DNA of 64,000 nucleotides from Vanessa cardui. Its lineage: Eukaryota > Arthropoda > Insecta > Lepidoptera > Nymphalidae. This document shows positions 13,380 to 24,346 of this stretch, one piece after another (the stretch's first letter is position 1; each line of letters begins with the position of its first letter). The stretch covers positions 4,836,001-4,900,000 of the forward strand of contig NC_061127.1 of the NCBI RefSeq assembly GCF_905220365.1, in the 5' to 3' direction. Made by a program: the position numbers and the translations under genes. The notes beneath the pieces were generated by a model that did no database searches, was not told the origin of the DNA, and was given only the letters and a program-made list of their open reading frames with translations.

Positions 13380-13630
13380 TGACAAGAAGTTTGGTCTTGG
13401 TGGTAGGTCTGGGTAGGAACCATTCCATTGATCAGATTATTTTGCATAACTGTAATAATTAGTATCAATGTGTTCTGGGTTCAAAGGTCAGAGAGCCAGT
13501 AATTACAGGCACAAGGGACATAACATCCAAGTTCCCAGTTCCAGGCGCATTAGCAATGGAAGGAACAGGTAATATTTCTTACATGACTATGAGCGGTGGT
13601 TACCAATTACTATCAGATGGCACATTTGCA
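13380..13630 (-). repeat. Old divergent copy of dispersed repeat family 2
   Basis: The same landmarks appear in order but with many changes: a GTTCAAAGGTCAGAGAGCCA region, the ACAAGGGACATAACATC block, then TATCAGATGGCACATTTGC at the end. Confidence 0.6.
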
Positions 13631-13978
13631 AAAAATTGACAATCAGAAGAAGAAAAGGTTTTGAAGGTTTGATTATTAGCTACGATTTCAATTTCACAAT
13701 TCCACCTTGCATCAGACGAGGCAGGCTTGAACACGAATGTAAATATGCGAGCTTCTTTAAAATGCAAAACCTCAGCATCGCAGTTACGTTACAATGGAAT
13801 TTTCTTGGCAAGAACAAAAGTTTTACGCATGCATCAACATTAAATACAAAAAACCTTTTTAAGTAAGTACAGAAGCTAGAGACGGCGTAAAACTCTTCAC
13901 TGTATGAGGAGAGAAAAAGTTCTTAATAATTTTAATGTAAATAATTATAAACATCATGCTCAACGCTAAATAATCTTT

Positions 13979-14140
13979 ATTAATATTATAAATCTGAAAG
14001 TAGCTCAGTCTCTCTGTCTGTCGTTCTTTCACGACCAAACCGCTGAATCGAATTTGATGAAATTCGATATGAAATAAATATGAACTCCAAGCACACAGGC
14101 TACCTCGGTTTGCCTAATTCATGACAACCAACACCCTAAA
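13979..14140 (+). mobile_element. Retroelement-tail-like repeat (TCTGTCTGTCG type)
   Basis: AATATTATAAATCTGAAAGT is followed by CTCTCTGTCTGTCG, then CCGCTGAATCGAATTTGATG. It is the same family as 11336-11520 and is followed by two imperfect copies of an AACTAACACCCTAAAACAC-like phrase. Confidence 0.55.
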
Positions 14141-14325
14141 ACACAATTATTTGCCTAATACATGACAAGCTACACCCTAAAACACGACCAAAACTGCTCG
14201 GATATTACTAGTTTTACATATATTTAAGTGTATACATTGGTACATTTAAAATATTCTCTAGTTTTCGAGTTTATTTAACGATGCTCTAGGTTGGATACAC
14301 TTATGGCAGAAATCCATCTGACACA

Positions 14326-14395
14326 TTATGCAGTTTCCTCACGATGTTTTCCTTTAACTCCAATCACGGCGCGCATTACAAACACAAATTACTTT
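14326..14395 (-). mobile_element. SINE family 1 fragment
   Basis: It contains CAGTTTCCTCACGATGTTTT and the diverged remains of the CCGCCGAGCAC block. This is a reverse-oriented internal piece. Confidence 0.55.
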
Positions 14396-15360
14396 TTGTC
14401 ATGGATAAAATTTTAACCCAACGCAACATACAAGCCTATTTCACTTGTCGAATGAATTATACTAATTACACTTTAAATTGTTACTCACGTTTGCATCTTA
14501 CATCATAATTTATTATAGTTTGTTTGTTGTAAAAACAAATTGACTATTATAAACGACATATAGGTATTTGTTTTTAATTTCGCATTATTAGCAGTAATAA
14601 TTATTCGACTAACGTGTTTATACAATTTCTATTAACGTTAATATAAAAAGTCGTAAAGGAACACACCCATTAAAATAAAAACCGGTAATTTTTATAATTA
14701 ATTATAAATATTTGTCAGTTTTCGTAATTATAGTAATCAGTTTTTTAATAATCAATGTGATTGTTTGAATTCCCTAACAAGGAAGTATTGCAACGCTTTT
14801 ATGAAAATAACGTTGACATAGTTCCATGTCGTGATTATAAACGTTAGAATTTAATTCATGTAAAATTCCATGATATGTCATCGATCCAAAGCCACGTTTA
14901 TACCAGGTACCTGTGTGGTACCTGTTGAGGTTATACCTAGGTACTCGAATTTTTTATATTGAGCAAACCTCAAACCAGTTTTTCGGACATTTAGGATACC
15001 TCATGTTCTATGTGCGTGTAACGAACTTATGTTAGTGTGGGTAGAAAGATTGATTCGAATTTTAAATTATCCGGCTATACTTTAAAACATTTAGGTGTTT
15101 AGAGTTAAGCATTCAACGTTGATATTTTAATAGATTCCAATTAGAACTTAAGTCACTACAAGATAGTAATACGAATCTTTCTCTAGCAATATAGCTCTGA
15201 ATATAGGTCACGGCCGGGTCCTTGTAACTGATCTGGACCACCCAGCATCCCAATCAATATGTTTGACACAATTCGCAAAACTATGCCGCGTTAAGCAAAC
15301 TTAGGATATAAATTTCCACCAAGAGTCTCATCTAAAAATCGACGTAAAATTTCAACTCAC

Positions 15361-15414
15361 CTTTCTCTGAGCTTCAGCTGCAAATCCAGACTTCGCGGCC
15401 CTGTTGTTGGCCAT
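15361..15414 (-). CDS. Chd64: Chd64-like calponin/transgelin, coding exon 1 (start codon)
   Basis: The first coding exon encodes MANNRAAKSGFAAEAQRK (18 residues) and ends exactly at a GTGAGT donor in phase 0. The SGFAAEAQRK-INSKYSEELA junction with exon 2 (1416-1552) is typical of insect transgelin/Chd64 proteins, which supports this start. The 13.8 kb intron that follows is packed with dispersed repeats. The 5' UTR is short and AT-rich, with a TATA-like element about 90 bp upstream of the ATG. The gene runs leftwards and only its 5' part is in the window. Confidence 0.9.
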
Positions 15415-15475
15415 TTTATAACTTAACTATTTTGTACAATAAATTATTAAATATAAATCACAGACACGGGTTGTC

Positions 15476-15512
15476 GCCGTGAAGTCACCGCGTACAGAAG
15501 GTATATAGTCGT
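15476..15512 (-). promoter_or_regulatory. Probable core promoter of the Chd64-like gene
   Basis: On the minus strand a TATA-like CTATATAC lies at about 15502-15509. It is followed about 28 nt downstream by TTCACGG, an initiator-like context near 15480. This sits 60-90 bp upstream of the ATG at 15414. The region just upstream (15520-15620) is locally GC-rich. The placement fits a TATA-type promoter for an abundant muscle gene, but no transcript evidence is available here. Confidence 0.4.
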
Positions 15513-15619
15513 AATGTAAACAGGCGCGCGGTCGAGTGACCTGTTCGATGTGTGAGTGTGTGCTGATGAATGACATCATGCAGCGCGGCCGGCCGGTGCA
15601 CGACTCGGGGAAGTGATGC

Positions 15620-17618
15620 GCGTTCGTGTTATCGAATATCGATATTAAACATTCTTATTATTTATCTGTATCATGCTATAATGTTCTAAGGCAAATAATT
15701 ACGAACATAAAACACAATAACTAAGTTTATTAATTTATTAATCGATAGTTTTAAATATTTCTTTTCTAGTTACCTACTCTTTACTATTTTCAGTATCAAT
15801 TAAAGTTTAATATTATCCATGACTAAACTAAGTTAATGATGTATGGTGAAAGCTCAACAAAAATATAATAAATTGAACACAAGTAAATCTATAGGAAATT
15901 GACATAATAATGTAATGGTAATAGAATAAATCACTGTCATTAATAATTATGTATGAAAAATACACATAAACATATTTACACATTGTTTTAGTTGTATAGG
16001 ATTGTTATCGAAATGTATGTAAGTAAAGGAAAAGAGCGCACTTGTGCTTATGAGTTGTTTCCTATATTATCTTCTTAGCAGTTGGACAGTTATCGTTAAA
16101 AATATTTGGTTCGATTTTAATTTCGACGAAGATTTTTAACGATAACTTAAACAAAAACCATTAGAAAGTTATGAGCATATTATAAATCAAAATACAAAAG
16201 AGTTTTGTCGATAAATAAACATTGTTAACGCTCTTCACTATAAGTTCAAAATGTAAAATGAAAACCAAGTATGGAATACAATGAGAGCGAAAGAGATACA
16301 TTTAGTCGTTACCTCTCTCTCTCTGACGTCTCGACGAAATGGCGGCGAGTCTAAAACCATGAGATTGTTGATTGAAGTTAAATGTAGAAACTTTTAATTC
16401 TAATAAGTGATTGAATTGCATTTCATTTATTTCGTCTTTTTGCTCTGAAATACTTATTAGTGAATAATAAAATATTATTTCATATTTGCATCTAACAAAA
16501 AAATACGAAAATGGTTTCGAATGTAGAAATAATAACTTTAAAAAGTAGTAACATATACAAAATATAAACACATGCAAAGACTAACATTGCCTAACAAATT
16601 ATTTCAATGCATTGACATAAACAAATTTTAATTTGGTACAAGCGCCATCTATTGAAGTGATTACACATTACCTTGTAAAGTAGAACCTTTGAAAAGTTTT
16701 ACTCCTATGTTCATTCATATTTGAAGGTTCCGAGATATTTTAAGAGATGGCAAAGAATCAATTCACATAAAAACTATAAACTAGAATAATATATTTTAAG
16801 CCAAAGAGGTTTTATATGTTTTTAATGGATAGCATTAACAATCTCAGTAAAAGTTGAAAATAAACTTTTGAGAGTGGATATCTGTTATATTTATATCTCT
16901 TACTACCTTGCTGATTGTATACATACTTATTACATACATTATTATTACATTATATACTATACCTTAATACTTTTTTCTTTACTAGGTATATTTACCCCTC
17001 AGATAGACCCTGAAAGCATGTGAATGCATGAAGGTCTGAATATTCAATTAACAAAAATCCTAATTTGGTTCTCAACAACCAAAACCTTGTTTATTTATGG
17101 TATACGTATTATGTAAAATTAGATTGGATGTAGAAGTTTTATATGTATAGGTACTTAGTTCTATACAAGGCTAAAATTGTCAAAAACATTTCCAAATGGC
17201 GAAATTTTCTCAATTAGCACGAGATGATCTTCCTATGAATCTATATCGATCCTTCAGCCTTCTCGATATATAGGTAATATTAGGTACGCATATTACATAA
17301 GTATGTAATATGCGTACCATATTACATAAGTATGTAATATATGCGTACCGGGCAAGTGCCCGATCAGACTTCGTACTAGTAAAACTCATGCTCATATAAA
17401 AACTTTTTTTAAAATGAACATGACATTAGTAGATATTTTTTCATAATTCACTCACTCATTTATCACTATTACAAGCCGACAGTCATGGAGCGCTAAATTT
17501 ATTATTTTAAATATATAAAATTCCTACATAAAATTAAAGCGTTTGTCATCAAAACTACTATGTAAAAAAATTACATAATCAATATTAAAAATATAAAAAA
17601 AAAACGTGAAAGTAAAAC
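15620..17618. other. Intergenic DNA between the Chd64-like gene and gene A
   Basis: This is AT-rich sequence lying between the divergently arranged start regions of the Chd64-like gene and gene A. The only structured item is the inverted repeat at 17283-17349. A 91-codon frame on the minus strand at 16302-16577 shows no motif or splice context and is not called. Confidence 0.5.
17283..17349. repeat. Nested palindrome upstream of gene A
   Basis: Perfect 17-bp arms 17283-17299 and 17302-17318 are separated by AG. A second imperfect repeat of the right half (17319-17349) ends in the same GCGTACC. Together they can form alternative hairpins. It ends about 270 bp before the ATG of gene A. Confidence 0.8.
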
Positions 17619-18402
17619 ATGGACTACCACAATCGAAGAAATCGTAGAGGAAGAGGGCGAGCTCGTGCACCTATGCCGTTCCCTGTGCATCGGCCAAAAC
17701 AATCATTTCTCACCAGTTTCTCTAACTTCTTTATAATGACAAGTCTATTAGTGATCGTGTACTTGATGCTTGACTATCATTGCAACATATGTAGCAAGAA
17801 ATGTGACATCTATAACTTAACAAGAGGAATCCATGATATCACGGTAAGAAATATATTTTATTTGGATAATTTTCCGGAACTCCTTTAATTTTACTTTTAA
17901 TTAATTTTGTTAAATTGTATCATAAATAATCCAGAGATTTAGTGTTATGCCATAGGTATACTATATTACCAAAAAGAGGTCATGCTTTGAATTATATTGA
18001 CCTTACATAAAACAGAATCACAAACTCTTTGAATTTGTTTTATAATCTATGAAATTATTTAAGCTATTAATACCAAAAGCGTTTTAGATTAAAAGAGGAT
18101 TATTAAATTTAATTTTTCAGGATAACATTACCCACATCAAAAATTCTTATGCCGATTTGGAAAAAACATTACAAAAAATTTCATTCGAACTGCCAAAAAT
18201 TGAAGGGCAAATTGAAGTTTTAGAAGTTTTAGCAAACACAATGGAAAGAGGTGATTACGCTTGGAATCCTAAAACGCATTTACCTTTACCTAATGTAGAT
18301 GTATTTCTTAATACACCTGAAAAAACGTCTGTAAAAGGTTCAGAATCTGGTAACTCAACAAAAAAAGGTCCAACACGAAGAAAAAATAAACAGGAGGATT
18401 GA
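17619..18402 (+). CDS. Gene A: orphan single-pass membrane protein, 2 exons
   Basis: Exons are 17619-17843 (75 codons, donor ACG|GTAAGA) and 18121-18402 (acceptor TTTTTCAG). The intron is phase 0 and the product has 168 residues. The start ATG is in a good AAAACATGG context. The N-terminus is strongly basic (RNRRGRGRARAP, residues 7-18). A hydrophobic segment spans about 33-52, followed by a CNICSKKC cysteine cluster (55-62). Two N-glycosylation sequons, NLT at 66 and NIT at 77, straddle the splice junction. A heptad-like helix (about 76-110) and a Lys/Ser-rich tail follow. Positive-inside charge and the sequons suggest a type II protein with a lumenal or extracellular C-terminus. The tail resembles gene B in the spacing I..I...Y..L...L. 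I do not recognise the family; a lineage-specific orphan is the best description. Confidence 0.72.
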
Positions 18403-18739
18403 CTAGAAAAGGTCTATATTGAATTACGAATTGCAAGTTTTGGTATATTTTAATTATTTGTGCAAATAGATATTATTTATGACCAAAATGAGTTTTAATC
18501 TAAATGTTAAAACATTGTATAATTATGATTACGCTTGTTTTCAACGAAACAATCAAAACCTATTTCTTGAATCTAATTTATGGAAAATAGCCGCATATAT
18601 TTAGTAGCTTTCAATACTAAGGAACGTTTCATTTGTACCCAATTCGTAATGGCAAAAATTTTACATAAGAATTTTACCAGACGATGCAGCACATTTTGGA
18701 GAAGGTGGTGTAATGTACTAACTATACCAATATTATACA

Positions 18740-18850
18740 CAAACAATGTAACTTTGTCTGTCTGTCTAACCAAACCATTAAATCGAATTTGATTATATTT
18801 GATATGAAGGAAGCTTGTATCTCAAGGCTAATACAACAAAGGCTACTTTT
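18740..18850 (+). mobile_element. Retroelement-tail-like repeat fragment
   Basis: AATGTAACTTTGTCTGTCTG is followed by CCATTAAATCGAATTTGAT. It is a diverged copy of the 11336 family. Confidence 0.5.
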
Positions 18851-19146
18851 TATTTCCAACGCTTGACGACCAAACACCAAAACCTAAAACGCGAGAGAGA
18901 AACCGTAGCCGACAAATAATTTATATCAAAATAATAGTTGCTGTTTTTTCGAAAGTACGTACAAAAGTCGCTGGTTACTTTGAAATGAAGGGCTGGTTCG
19001 TGTTCCGCGGGCTTGGAGAAGTTTTGCCTAAACTACATTAAAGTAACGTAGCCACAGCAATACGTGTCAGCTATAACATTCAAGAAGTATCTGTGTTTTT
19101 CAATAAGCTCCTTCATTAACTTTAAATGTAGACTTTTTATGTTGTA

Positions 19147-19390
19147 GGTAGGAAGGTTGGTGGACTATGGAAAGTGGTCACCACCGACCATTCATAATGG
19201 CAAGAATCATTAACAATTCCTTACATCGCCAATGCGCTACCAACCTTGGGAACAAAGACGTTATGTCCATTATGGCTGTAGTTACACTAGCTCGCTTACC
19301 CTTCAAATCTACACACAACCATACTGAATACTATTGTTAGGTGGTAAAATATCTGTCAAAGAATTGTGCCAAAACTGACGGACTTGCAAA
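19147..19390 (+). repeat. Dispersed repeat family 2, diverged copy
   Basis: GAAGGTTGGTGGACTATGG, then AGTGGTCACCACCGACC, then CTACCAACCTTGGGAACAAA follow the family order with moderate divergence. Confidence 0.7.
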
Positions 19391-19674
19391 CGTGAATTAA
19401 AAAGTGAAAAAAAAAATTATTACAAATATTTTTGACATAACAGGAGTAGTTCATAAAATTTGAAAGGAAATGTGTCATAGGTGTGAAGTTAATCAAATTT
19501 CGTGAAAAAAGTTCCACAAGTTTAGGGTAATTTAAATACGATAAGAACGTCATATGTATTCGATGTATATTCTATCAATCTTTTCCCATTATCTGATTTC
19601 TTCTTGTGATTATTAGGCAGAGTAACGGAAAGAGTAAAATTAGATAATTTATTACGTTGTTATTCAGGGTATTA

Positions 19675-19680
19675 TTTATT
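19675..19680 (-). terminator. Poly(A) signal candidate for gene B
   Basis: AATAAA on the minus strand lies about 45 nt downstream of the gene B stop codon. Confidence 0.5.
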
Positions 19681-19721
19681 AATATATTTTAAACTGTTAA
19701 ATAAATAATAAATCGAATTTT

Positions 19722-20318
19722 TCATTCGTCACATTTATAACTACTTATTTCTATTTCATGCAATTTTTGTTTTATTAATCTAAACTGTTGCTGATTTCTT
19801 AGGAGACTTTTATTTAAGCTTGGTTTTCTTTTGCAAATGATTTCGTTGTTTTTATTGAAGATTTCTTCCGTCTCATTCATTACTGTTAAATCAAATAGCT
19901 CACTTTGTAATTTGTCATATGCAAATCCTATGTCGTTTATTGTTTCCTAAAACATATAGGAAGTTAAAGGTGTTTAATAAACATAATAATCTATTGAAAA
20001 CATTATTTCATTATCATCACCTCTGCGTTCCTCTTACAATGGAATACATGGTCATTTAACGGATCTAACTGATAACATATTTTTATTCTGTGTTGTTTAT
20101 AATGTTTATATCTTTTATATTAATTGTTCATTAAGTCATTTAAATTGAAAGCTTACCTTGAGACGATGTAAATTATTTTTCATGTTAGAAATTTCGTTGT
20201 GTATTGCATATCGCTTCCAAAAGTGTGCGGCTAGAACCCCTGTTAAAGTGACAATTGTAAAAAATAAAGCCGTCTCTAACGGCGAACTTTCAAGAGACTT
20301 TTGACGAACGACAGGCAT
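19722..20318 (-). CDS. Gene B: orphan single-pass membrane protein, 2 exons
   Basis: Exons are 20157-20318 (54 codons, donor AAG|GTAAGC) and 19722-19946 (acceptor GTTTTAG, ending CDE-TGA). The intron is phase 0 and the product has 128 residues. The start lies in an ACGAAAATG context. A short polar N-terminus (MPVVRQKSLESSP) is followed by a membrane segment at about 16-34, then FWKRYAIHNEISNMKNNL, and a second-exon helix beginning ETINDIGFAYDKLQ. Sequons NET (78) and NKS lie in the C-terminal part. The exon layout, intron phase and heptad pattern after the splice site match gene A on the opposite strand. This suggests an old local duplication, although the alignment is short. Function is unknown. 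Confidence 0.72.
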
Positions 20319-20742
20319 TTTCGTTTTTAGATTCTATTTCATATTATTGTTTTAATTTTACTCTCATCCATTTATACCATTTTTAATTGTTAGCTATTTC
20401 AAAATTTACTATATTTCAATTCTTCTGCATTTCTATATTCTTCTGCTTCTATATTGTTAACGTGATTAGGCAAATTATCAAAGATATCTTCTTATTCAAC
20501 GCATTTCTGCTATGTTAAGTGATATTGACAATGTGACATTCGAATAAGAAAACTAGAAAGAGATCGTTTGAGAACCATTAAGGATCTATATAATATGTCA
20601 CATGGATAACAACGGTTATATAGATTAAACATCTAAAGCTCATTACACAATGAAAAAAATAAGAGATAAGGTAATGAGTAATGGGCTTTACAGTTGGACT
20701 ATTTGTGTTTATCAATGACCAATATCATGTCAAAGAGAATTA

Positions 20743-20952
20743 CTATTTAAATAAAACGAGTTTTTCTTTTTTAGATACATATTTATTTTTGATATTGAGC
20801 GTTTTTCGTACTTGAATTTTTCCACTTCGCAACATTTTCAAGAGTCGAAAAAGTCGGTGTATATAAGCGACGTTATAGGGATTTCCTGAAAAAATATATC
20901 GCAATATTTCTCTATTTATAATTTCAATTCCGAAATGCCTACATTTTGGCAT
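20743..20952 (-). CDS. Possible small ORF, 69 residues, unrecognised
   Basis: The frame starts with MPKCRHFGIEIINREI and ends KKEKLVLFK before TAG. It is basic, with no membrane segment or motif. A plausible acceptor (ATTTTTAG) lies about 40 nt upstream of the ATG. Another strong acceptor-like TTTTTTCAG lies inside the frame, so part of it may instead be a terminal exon of an unseen gene. It lies close to genes A and B, but I see no similarity to them. This is weak evidence. Confidence 0.22.
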   Translation of the reverse strand: MPKCRHFGIEIINREILRYIFSGNPYNVAYIHRLFRLLKMLRSGKIQVRKTLNIKNKYVSKKEKLVLFK

Positions 20953-22750
20953 TCGTATCGTATTAAGTTTTCGTGGAAAAAGCAAAATATGTCTAAAAAT
21001 ATAACAGTGAGTTTATGTCGATATTTAAATTTATTTAGTGTTTAAATAAAGTGTAAAAATTGAGTTGTACTTTACTGACATATTCTGTAATTAAAATGAT
21101 GGAGTAACTCCTAAGTTTTTACTACTTTGCAAACATTTTTTTTTTTACATTTACATTTTTTTTTTACATTTAACTCAAGACCGCAACGTGACTGAGCTCT
21201 ACTATGAGCCGACTTAAATAAAGAATATTTTGTTGTGTTTTTATGGAGCATTTAAACATATTTCATCTATAACCTACTCCAATCACAAGAGGAAAAACAC
21301 GTACATAATCAACCACCGACATTGATATTGGGAATTAATTGACGTCATATCATTGGTCGAATTCGTAAATTATCTACGGTATACATTATTGATTCGTGAA
21401 CAAATTACGGTCTGAATGTAGGCGAACTAGGCCAGTAGACTATGTCCAGCAGTTTGGCTTAAAAACATCCCATAGTTCCCGGTTCACACCTTCCGCATCC
21501 AGTCACCGGACTCCTTTCGGTCATCTGTCAACCTTTGGTTAGTTTTCTATTCTTCGTTTGCCATTCCGCGGGTATAGGTTTTGTTTGCTACCACCGCCAC
21601 CAGTCCTCCGCCCTATATGACCAGTCCACTATTAGTCCAGTCTACATATCATTCAAGCTATGTTGCCTTAGGTAACTTCATATCTGATCTTGTCCTTAAA
21701 AATATATTCCAAAAATAGCTCGCTCGTGATATGGAATCACACTGAGCGTGACCTTATATTTTTGGACTAGTCCAGCCTGTTCCGCAGCTGGTGTAAGACG
21801 TATTAGTAAAAACTTTCTACGTCTATATCGCATTTTCTTACGATCGGTTCAGTGTCTTCATTATAATAAGGTTACATACAGAAGGATGTCGTTTACAACC
21901 TTTATAACGTGACATAAAGTCTAAATTTAGCTATCTCGTAAAAACAATTTATCTATCTATTTTGACTATACCTCAGACAAGATAAATGTATTTATTTGGT
22001 ACCCATTCCCAAACTCCTTACATTTGTGGTTAGGGTGAAGCAAATACTTAAAAGCGATGAAAATGCCAAAGACTGTTCAAAGTCATAAGAAATATATTCC
22101 CGTCTGTTTGCTATTAATATTTATAGGTATAAAATTCACAAAAGAACTTCCATTAGCGTACATTATCATGTACGCGTGCACCATGTGTCAATCTAAGCGC
22201 CTTTTGTTATACATGTGCCTAACCTTTTTCGAGATGTTTCTTTGGAGGGAGAGGACATGGCGAAAGCAACTGATTTTCGTTTCAACTTGAACGGGCTCCG
22301 ATCGATTCGAGAGTAATCCGGGGCTTGTAGAAATTGACAGGTCTCGTACCTCCTTTGTCTGCGAAATGACTGCGATTATGATTCAGTAAATGTTTTGAAA
22401 TATGTAAATTATTTGGTAATCGTGCCTTGACTTTACATAGCGATTTACGGATAAAAGAGGTAATTTAGCTGTTAAATGAAAAATTAGGTCACGATCACAT
22501 CGTTTTAAGCCTTATTTTTTTTAGTAATAATTGTCTGATTTGTGACGATTTTGATGTTTATATTTATATCGGTGATGGTGGTTGGACAACCTTAAGGACC
22601 ATCAAAGTTTTCTCGTATATTTATATATTTAAAAAAAGAACGATTGTTTTTGTCTTGTTAAGTTTTTTTGGGACTGTAGTTCCCATACCGACATAAGAGT
22701 TACAAAGGTTATCTTGTTAAACATTATGAATGTTCTAGAACATTTCACAT
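20953..22750. other. Intergenic, no gene seen
   Basis: The stretch is AT-rich with a more GC-balanced patch at 21420-21720 (CCGGTTCACACCTTCCGCAT and neighbouring text). That patch looks like eroded transposable-element coding DNA but keeps no usable frame. A 77-codon frame at 22057-22290 with two hydrophobic stretches has no supporting context. Confidence 0.45.
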
Positions 22751-22751
22751 T

Positions 22752-22946
22752 TGTGGAACCAGCTTTCGTCAGCGGTTTTTCCGAACCGATACGACATGGG
22801 AACCTCCAAGAAAAGAGCGTACATCTTTCTAAAAAGGCCGGCAACGCACCTGCAAGCCCCCTCGTGTTGCAGATGTCCATGGGCGGTGGTAGTCACCATC
22901 AGGTGAGCCTCCTGCTCGTTTGCCACCTATGCCATAAAAAAAAACC
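22752..22946 (+). mobile_element. 3' end of a Jockey-type LINE, copy 1
   Basis: It matches the last 200 bp of the LINE at 43231-44984 (GGAACCAGCTTTCGTCAGCG, then AAAAGGCCGGCAACGCACCT, then CTCCTGCTCGTTTGCCACCT) and ends in a short A-run. It is severely 5'-truncated. Confidence 0.8.
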
Positions 22947-23158
22947 ACCGCACCACCTGGATGTCCGAAAATCCACAACAGCGCTATTTTTAAGACATTT
23001 TTTACCTCGCACAACAACTCTGTGAAACCAGCTTTCGCCGGCGGTTTTTACGAACCGGTACGACTCGAGAAAAGAGATCATATGTCCATGGGCGGTGGTT
23101 ATCACTTTCCATCAGGTGAGCCTCCTGCTCGCTTGCCTCCTGCAACATTAAAAAAACT
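22947..23158 (+). mobile_element. 3' end of a Jockey-type LINE, copy 2, abutting copy 1
   Basis: It begins immediately after the A-run of the previous fragment, at the CACCTGGATGTCCGAAAATC part of the 3' ORF end. It carries the same tail text and ends at CAACATTAAAAAAACTT. The two truncated copies are head to tail. Confidence 0.78.
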
Positions 23159-24040
23159 TGTATGATTACGGCACGATGATAATATATAAAATACTGACTG
23201 TTAGCGTTTGTTCGTCATGAATCGAGCTACGTAAGCTACAAAGGTCTTCCGCAGCAGCCAGACATGCTACTTCAGCACGCGTTACTTCCTCCTATTGATA
23301 TTAGTACATTTTAAAAAGGGTAAGGAGAAAATGTAATACAAAAGCTTGCCAAAAAGCTGTCTATTAATGGATCGAATCTTATTCCAAAACGTTGCTTCAA
23401 TGTGTGCTCGATATACGTAAGTACATGTGTCAGGATATTTTGCTATACAACCGATCTTATTTACTTTGGTTGCCTTCACCGCTGAGCATAAAACAAATGA
23501 CTGTAAATCTTATATTAGAACAATTAAAACTCCGTGGATTACCTAGATTAGAATCTGTGATCTATGTTGAAGATCCACTAGTTTTTTCCACATAGGTACC
23601 TCGGCTGGTTTATCGCAGACATGACATGCACACTTTTACATGCGTAACAAAAAAATATATGTTTTATAATTGTATATTTCACTCGCACTTATCCACAGTC
23701 GGACGATTTCACAAAATAAATATTGAAATTTAATACGGATTAAAAACCCTGCTTAAATTCAATATACAATGCGGGCTCGAAATATAAAGGCCTACTTTTT
23801 ATAAATAGTGTATATAATAAGTTCGATGTATATATTTTCACTTTTATTAATTACAAATCGTATGTATTGCATTACTCATTTCGTTCAAAGTAGTGAAACA
23901 ATTTACAAGTAATTTATTTTTTAGTCTGACATATCAACTCTAACGAAATCGTCGATTTAAGTTTGATGATGAGCTTTAGAAGAGTTCGTTTTCCTTACGC
24001 TTACGGTTAGTAAGATTACTTCATTGATATTATCATACTA
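23159..24040. other. Intergenic, small repeat remnants only
   Basis: A reverse remnant of the SINE middle (CCTTCACCGCTGAGCATAA, about 23470) is visible. Minus-strand AATAAA at 23913-23918 could serve gene C. Otherwise there is nothing recognisable. Confidence 0.4.
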
Positions 24041-24159
24041 TCCGTTATTTGCAGCCTTCTGTAGAAGTTAAGTAGCAAGAAAAAGTCGTCTGCGTAGATA
24101 ATTTTGCTATATTTAAGTAAAACGAATCGTTTTTACAGTAAACGGGAATTAATATGATA

Positions 24160-24290
24160 ACCTTGGAACGGTTGGTAGCGCTATGGCCAAGAAATGGCCA
24201 AAATTTATTAAGGTACCAATGTATACGGGTAGCAGTGACTGCATACCATCAGGTAGCCTATTTTTACCTACCTATGCTGTAAAAAATCAT
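24160..24290 (-). repeat. Dispersed repeat family 2, heavily diverged piece
   Basis: CTTGGAACGGTTGGTAGCG then CATACCATCAGGTAGCCTA follow family order in reverse orientation. It sits just downstream of gene C exon 2. Confidence 0.5.
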
Positions 24291-24346
24291 TTACCAAGCT
24301 ACAACTACCAAGAATAAGTTATCGTCATAAAAAGAATAAAAATTAC

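Larger units (their letters stand above)
1553..15360. other. Intron 1 of the Chd64-like gene (13.8 kb)
   Basis: Between the two coding exons I find SINE pieces, four dispersed-repeat or retrotransposon-tail insertions, two perfect hairpins and one decayed open frame (all listed separately). The remainder is AT-rich single-copy-looking DNA. Blocks such as 2700-4140, 6450-8820, 9020-11330, 11520-12940 and 14400-15350 hold nothing I can name. Long first introns often carry muscle enhancers, but none can be pointed to by eye. Confidence 0.6.

Noticed and set aside
22057..22290. 77-codon frame with hydrophobic stretches near the orphan cluster
   Set aside because: I looked for a donor and downstream exon like those of genes A-C and found none. 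Codon use is unremarkable.
23282..23479. Candidate third exon of gene C
   Set aside because: The frame overlaps a SINE remnant and offers no acceptor in the required phase 0.
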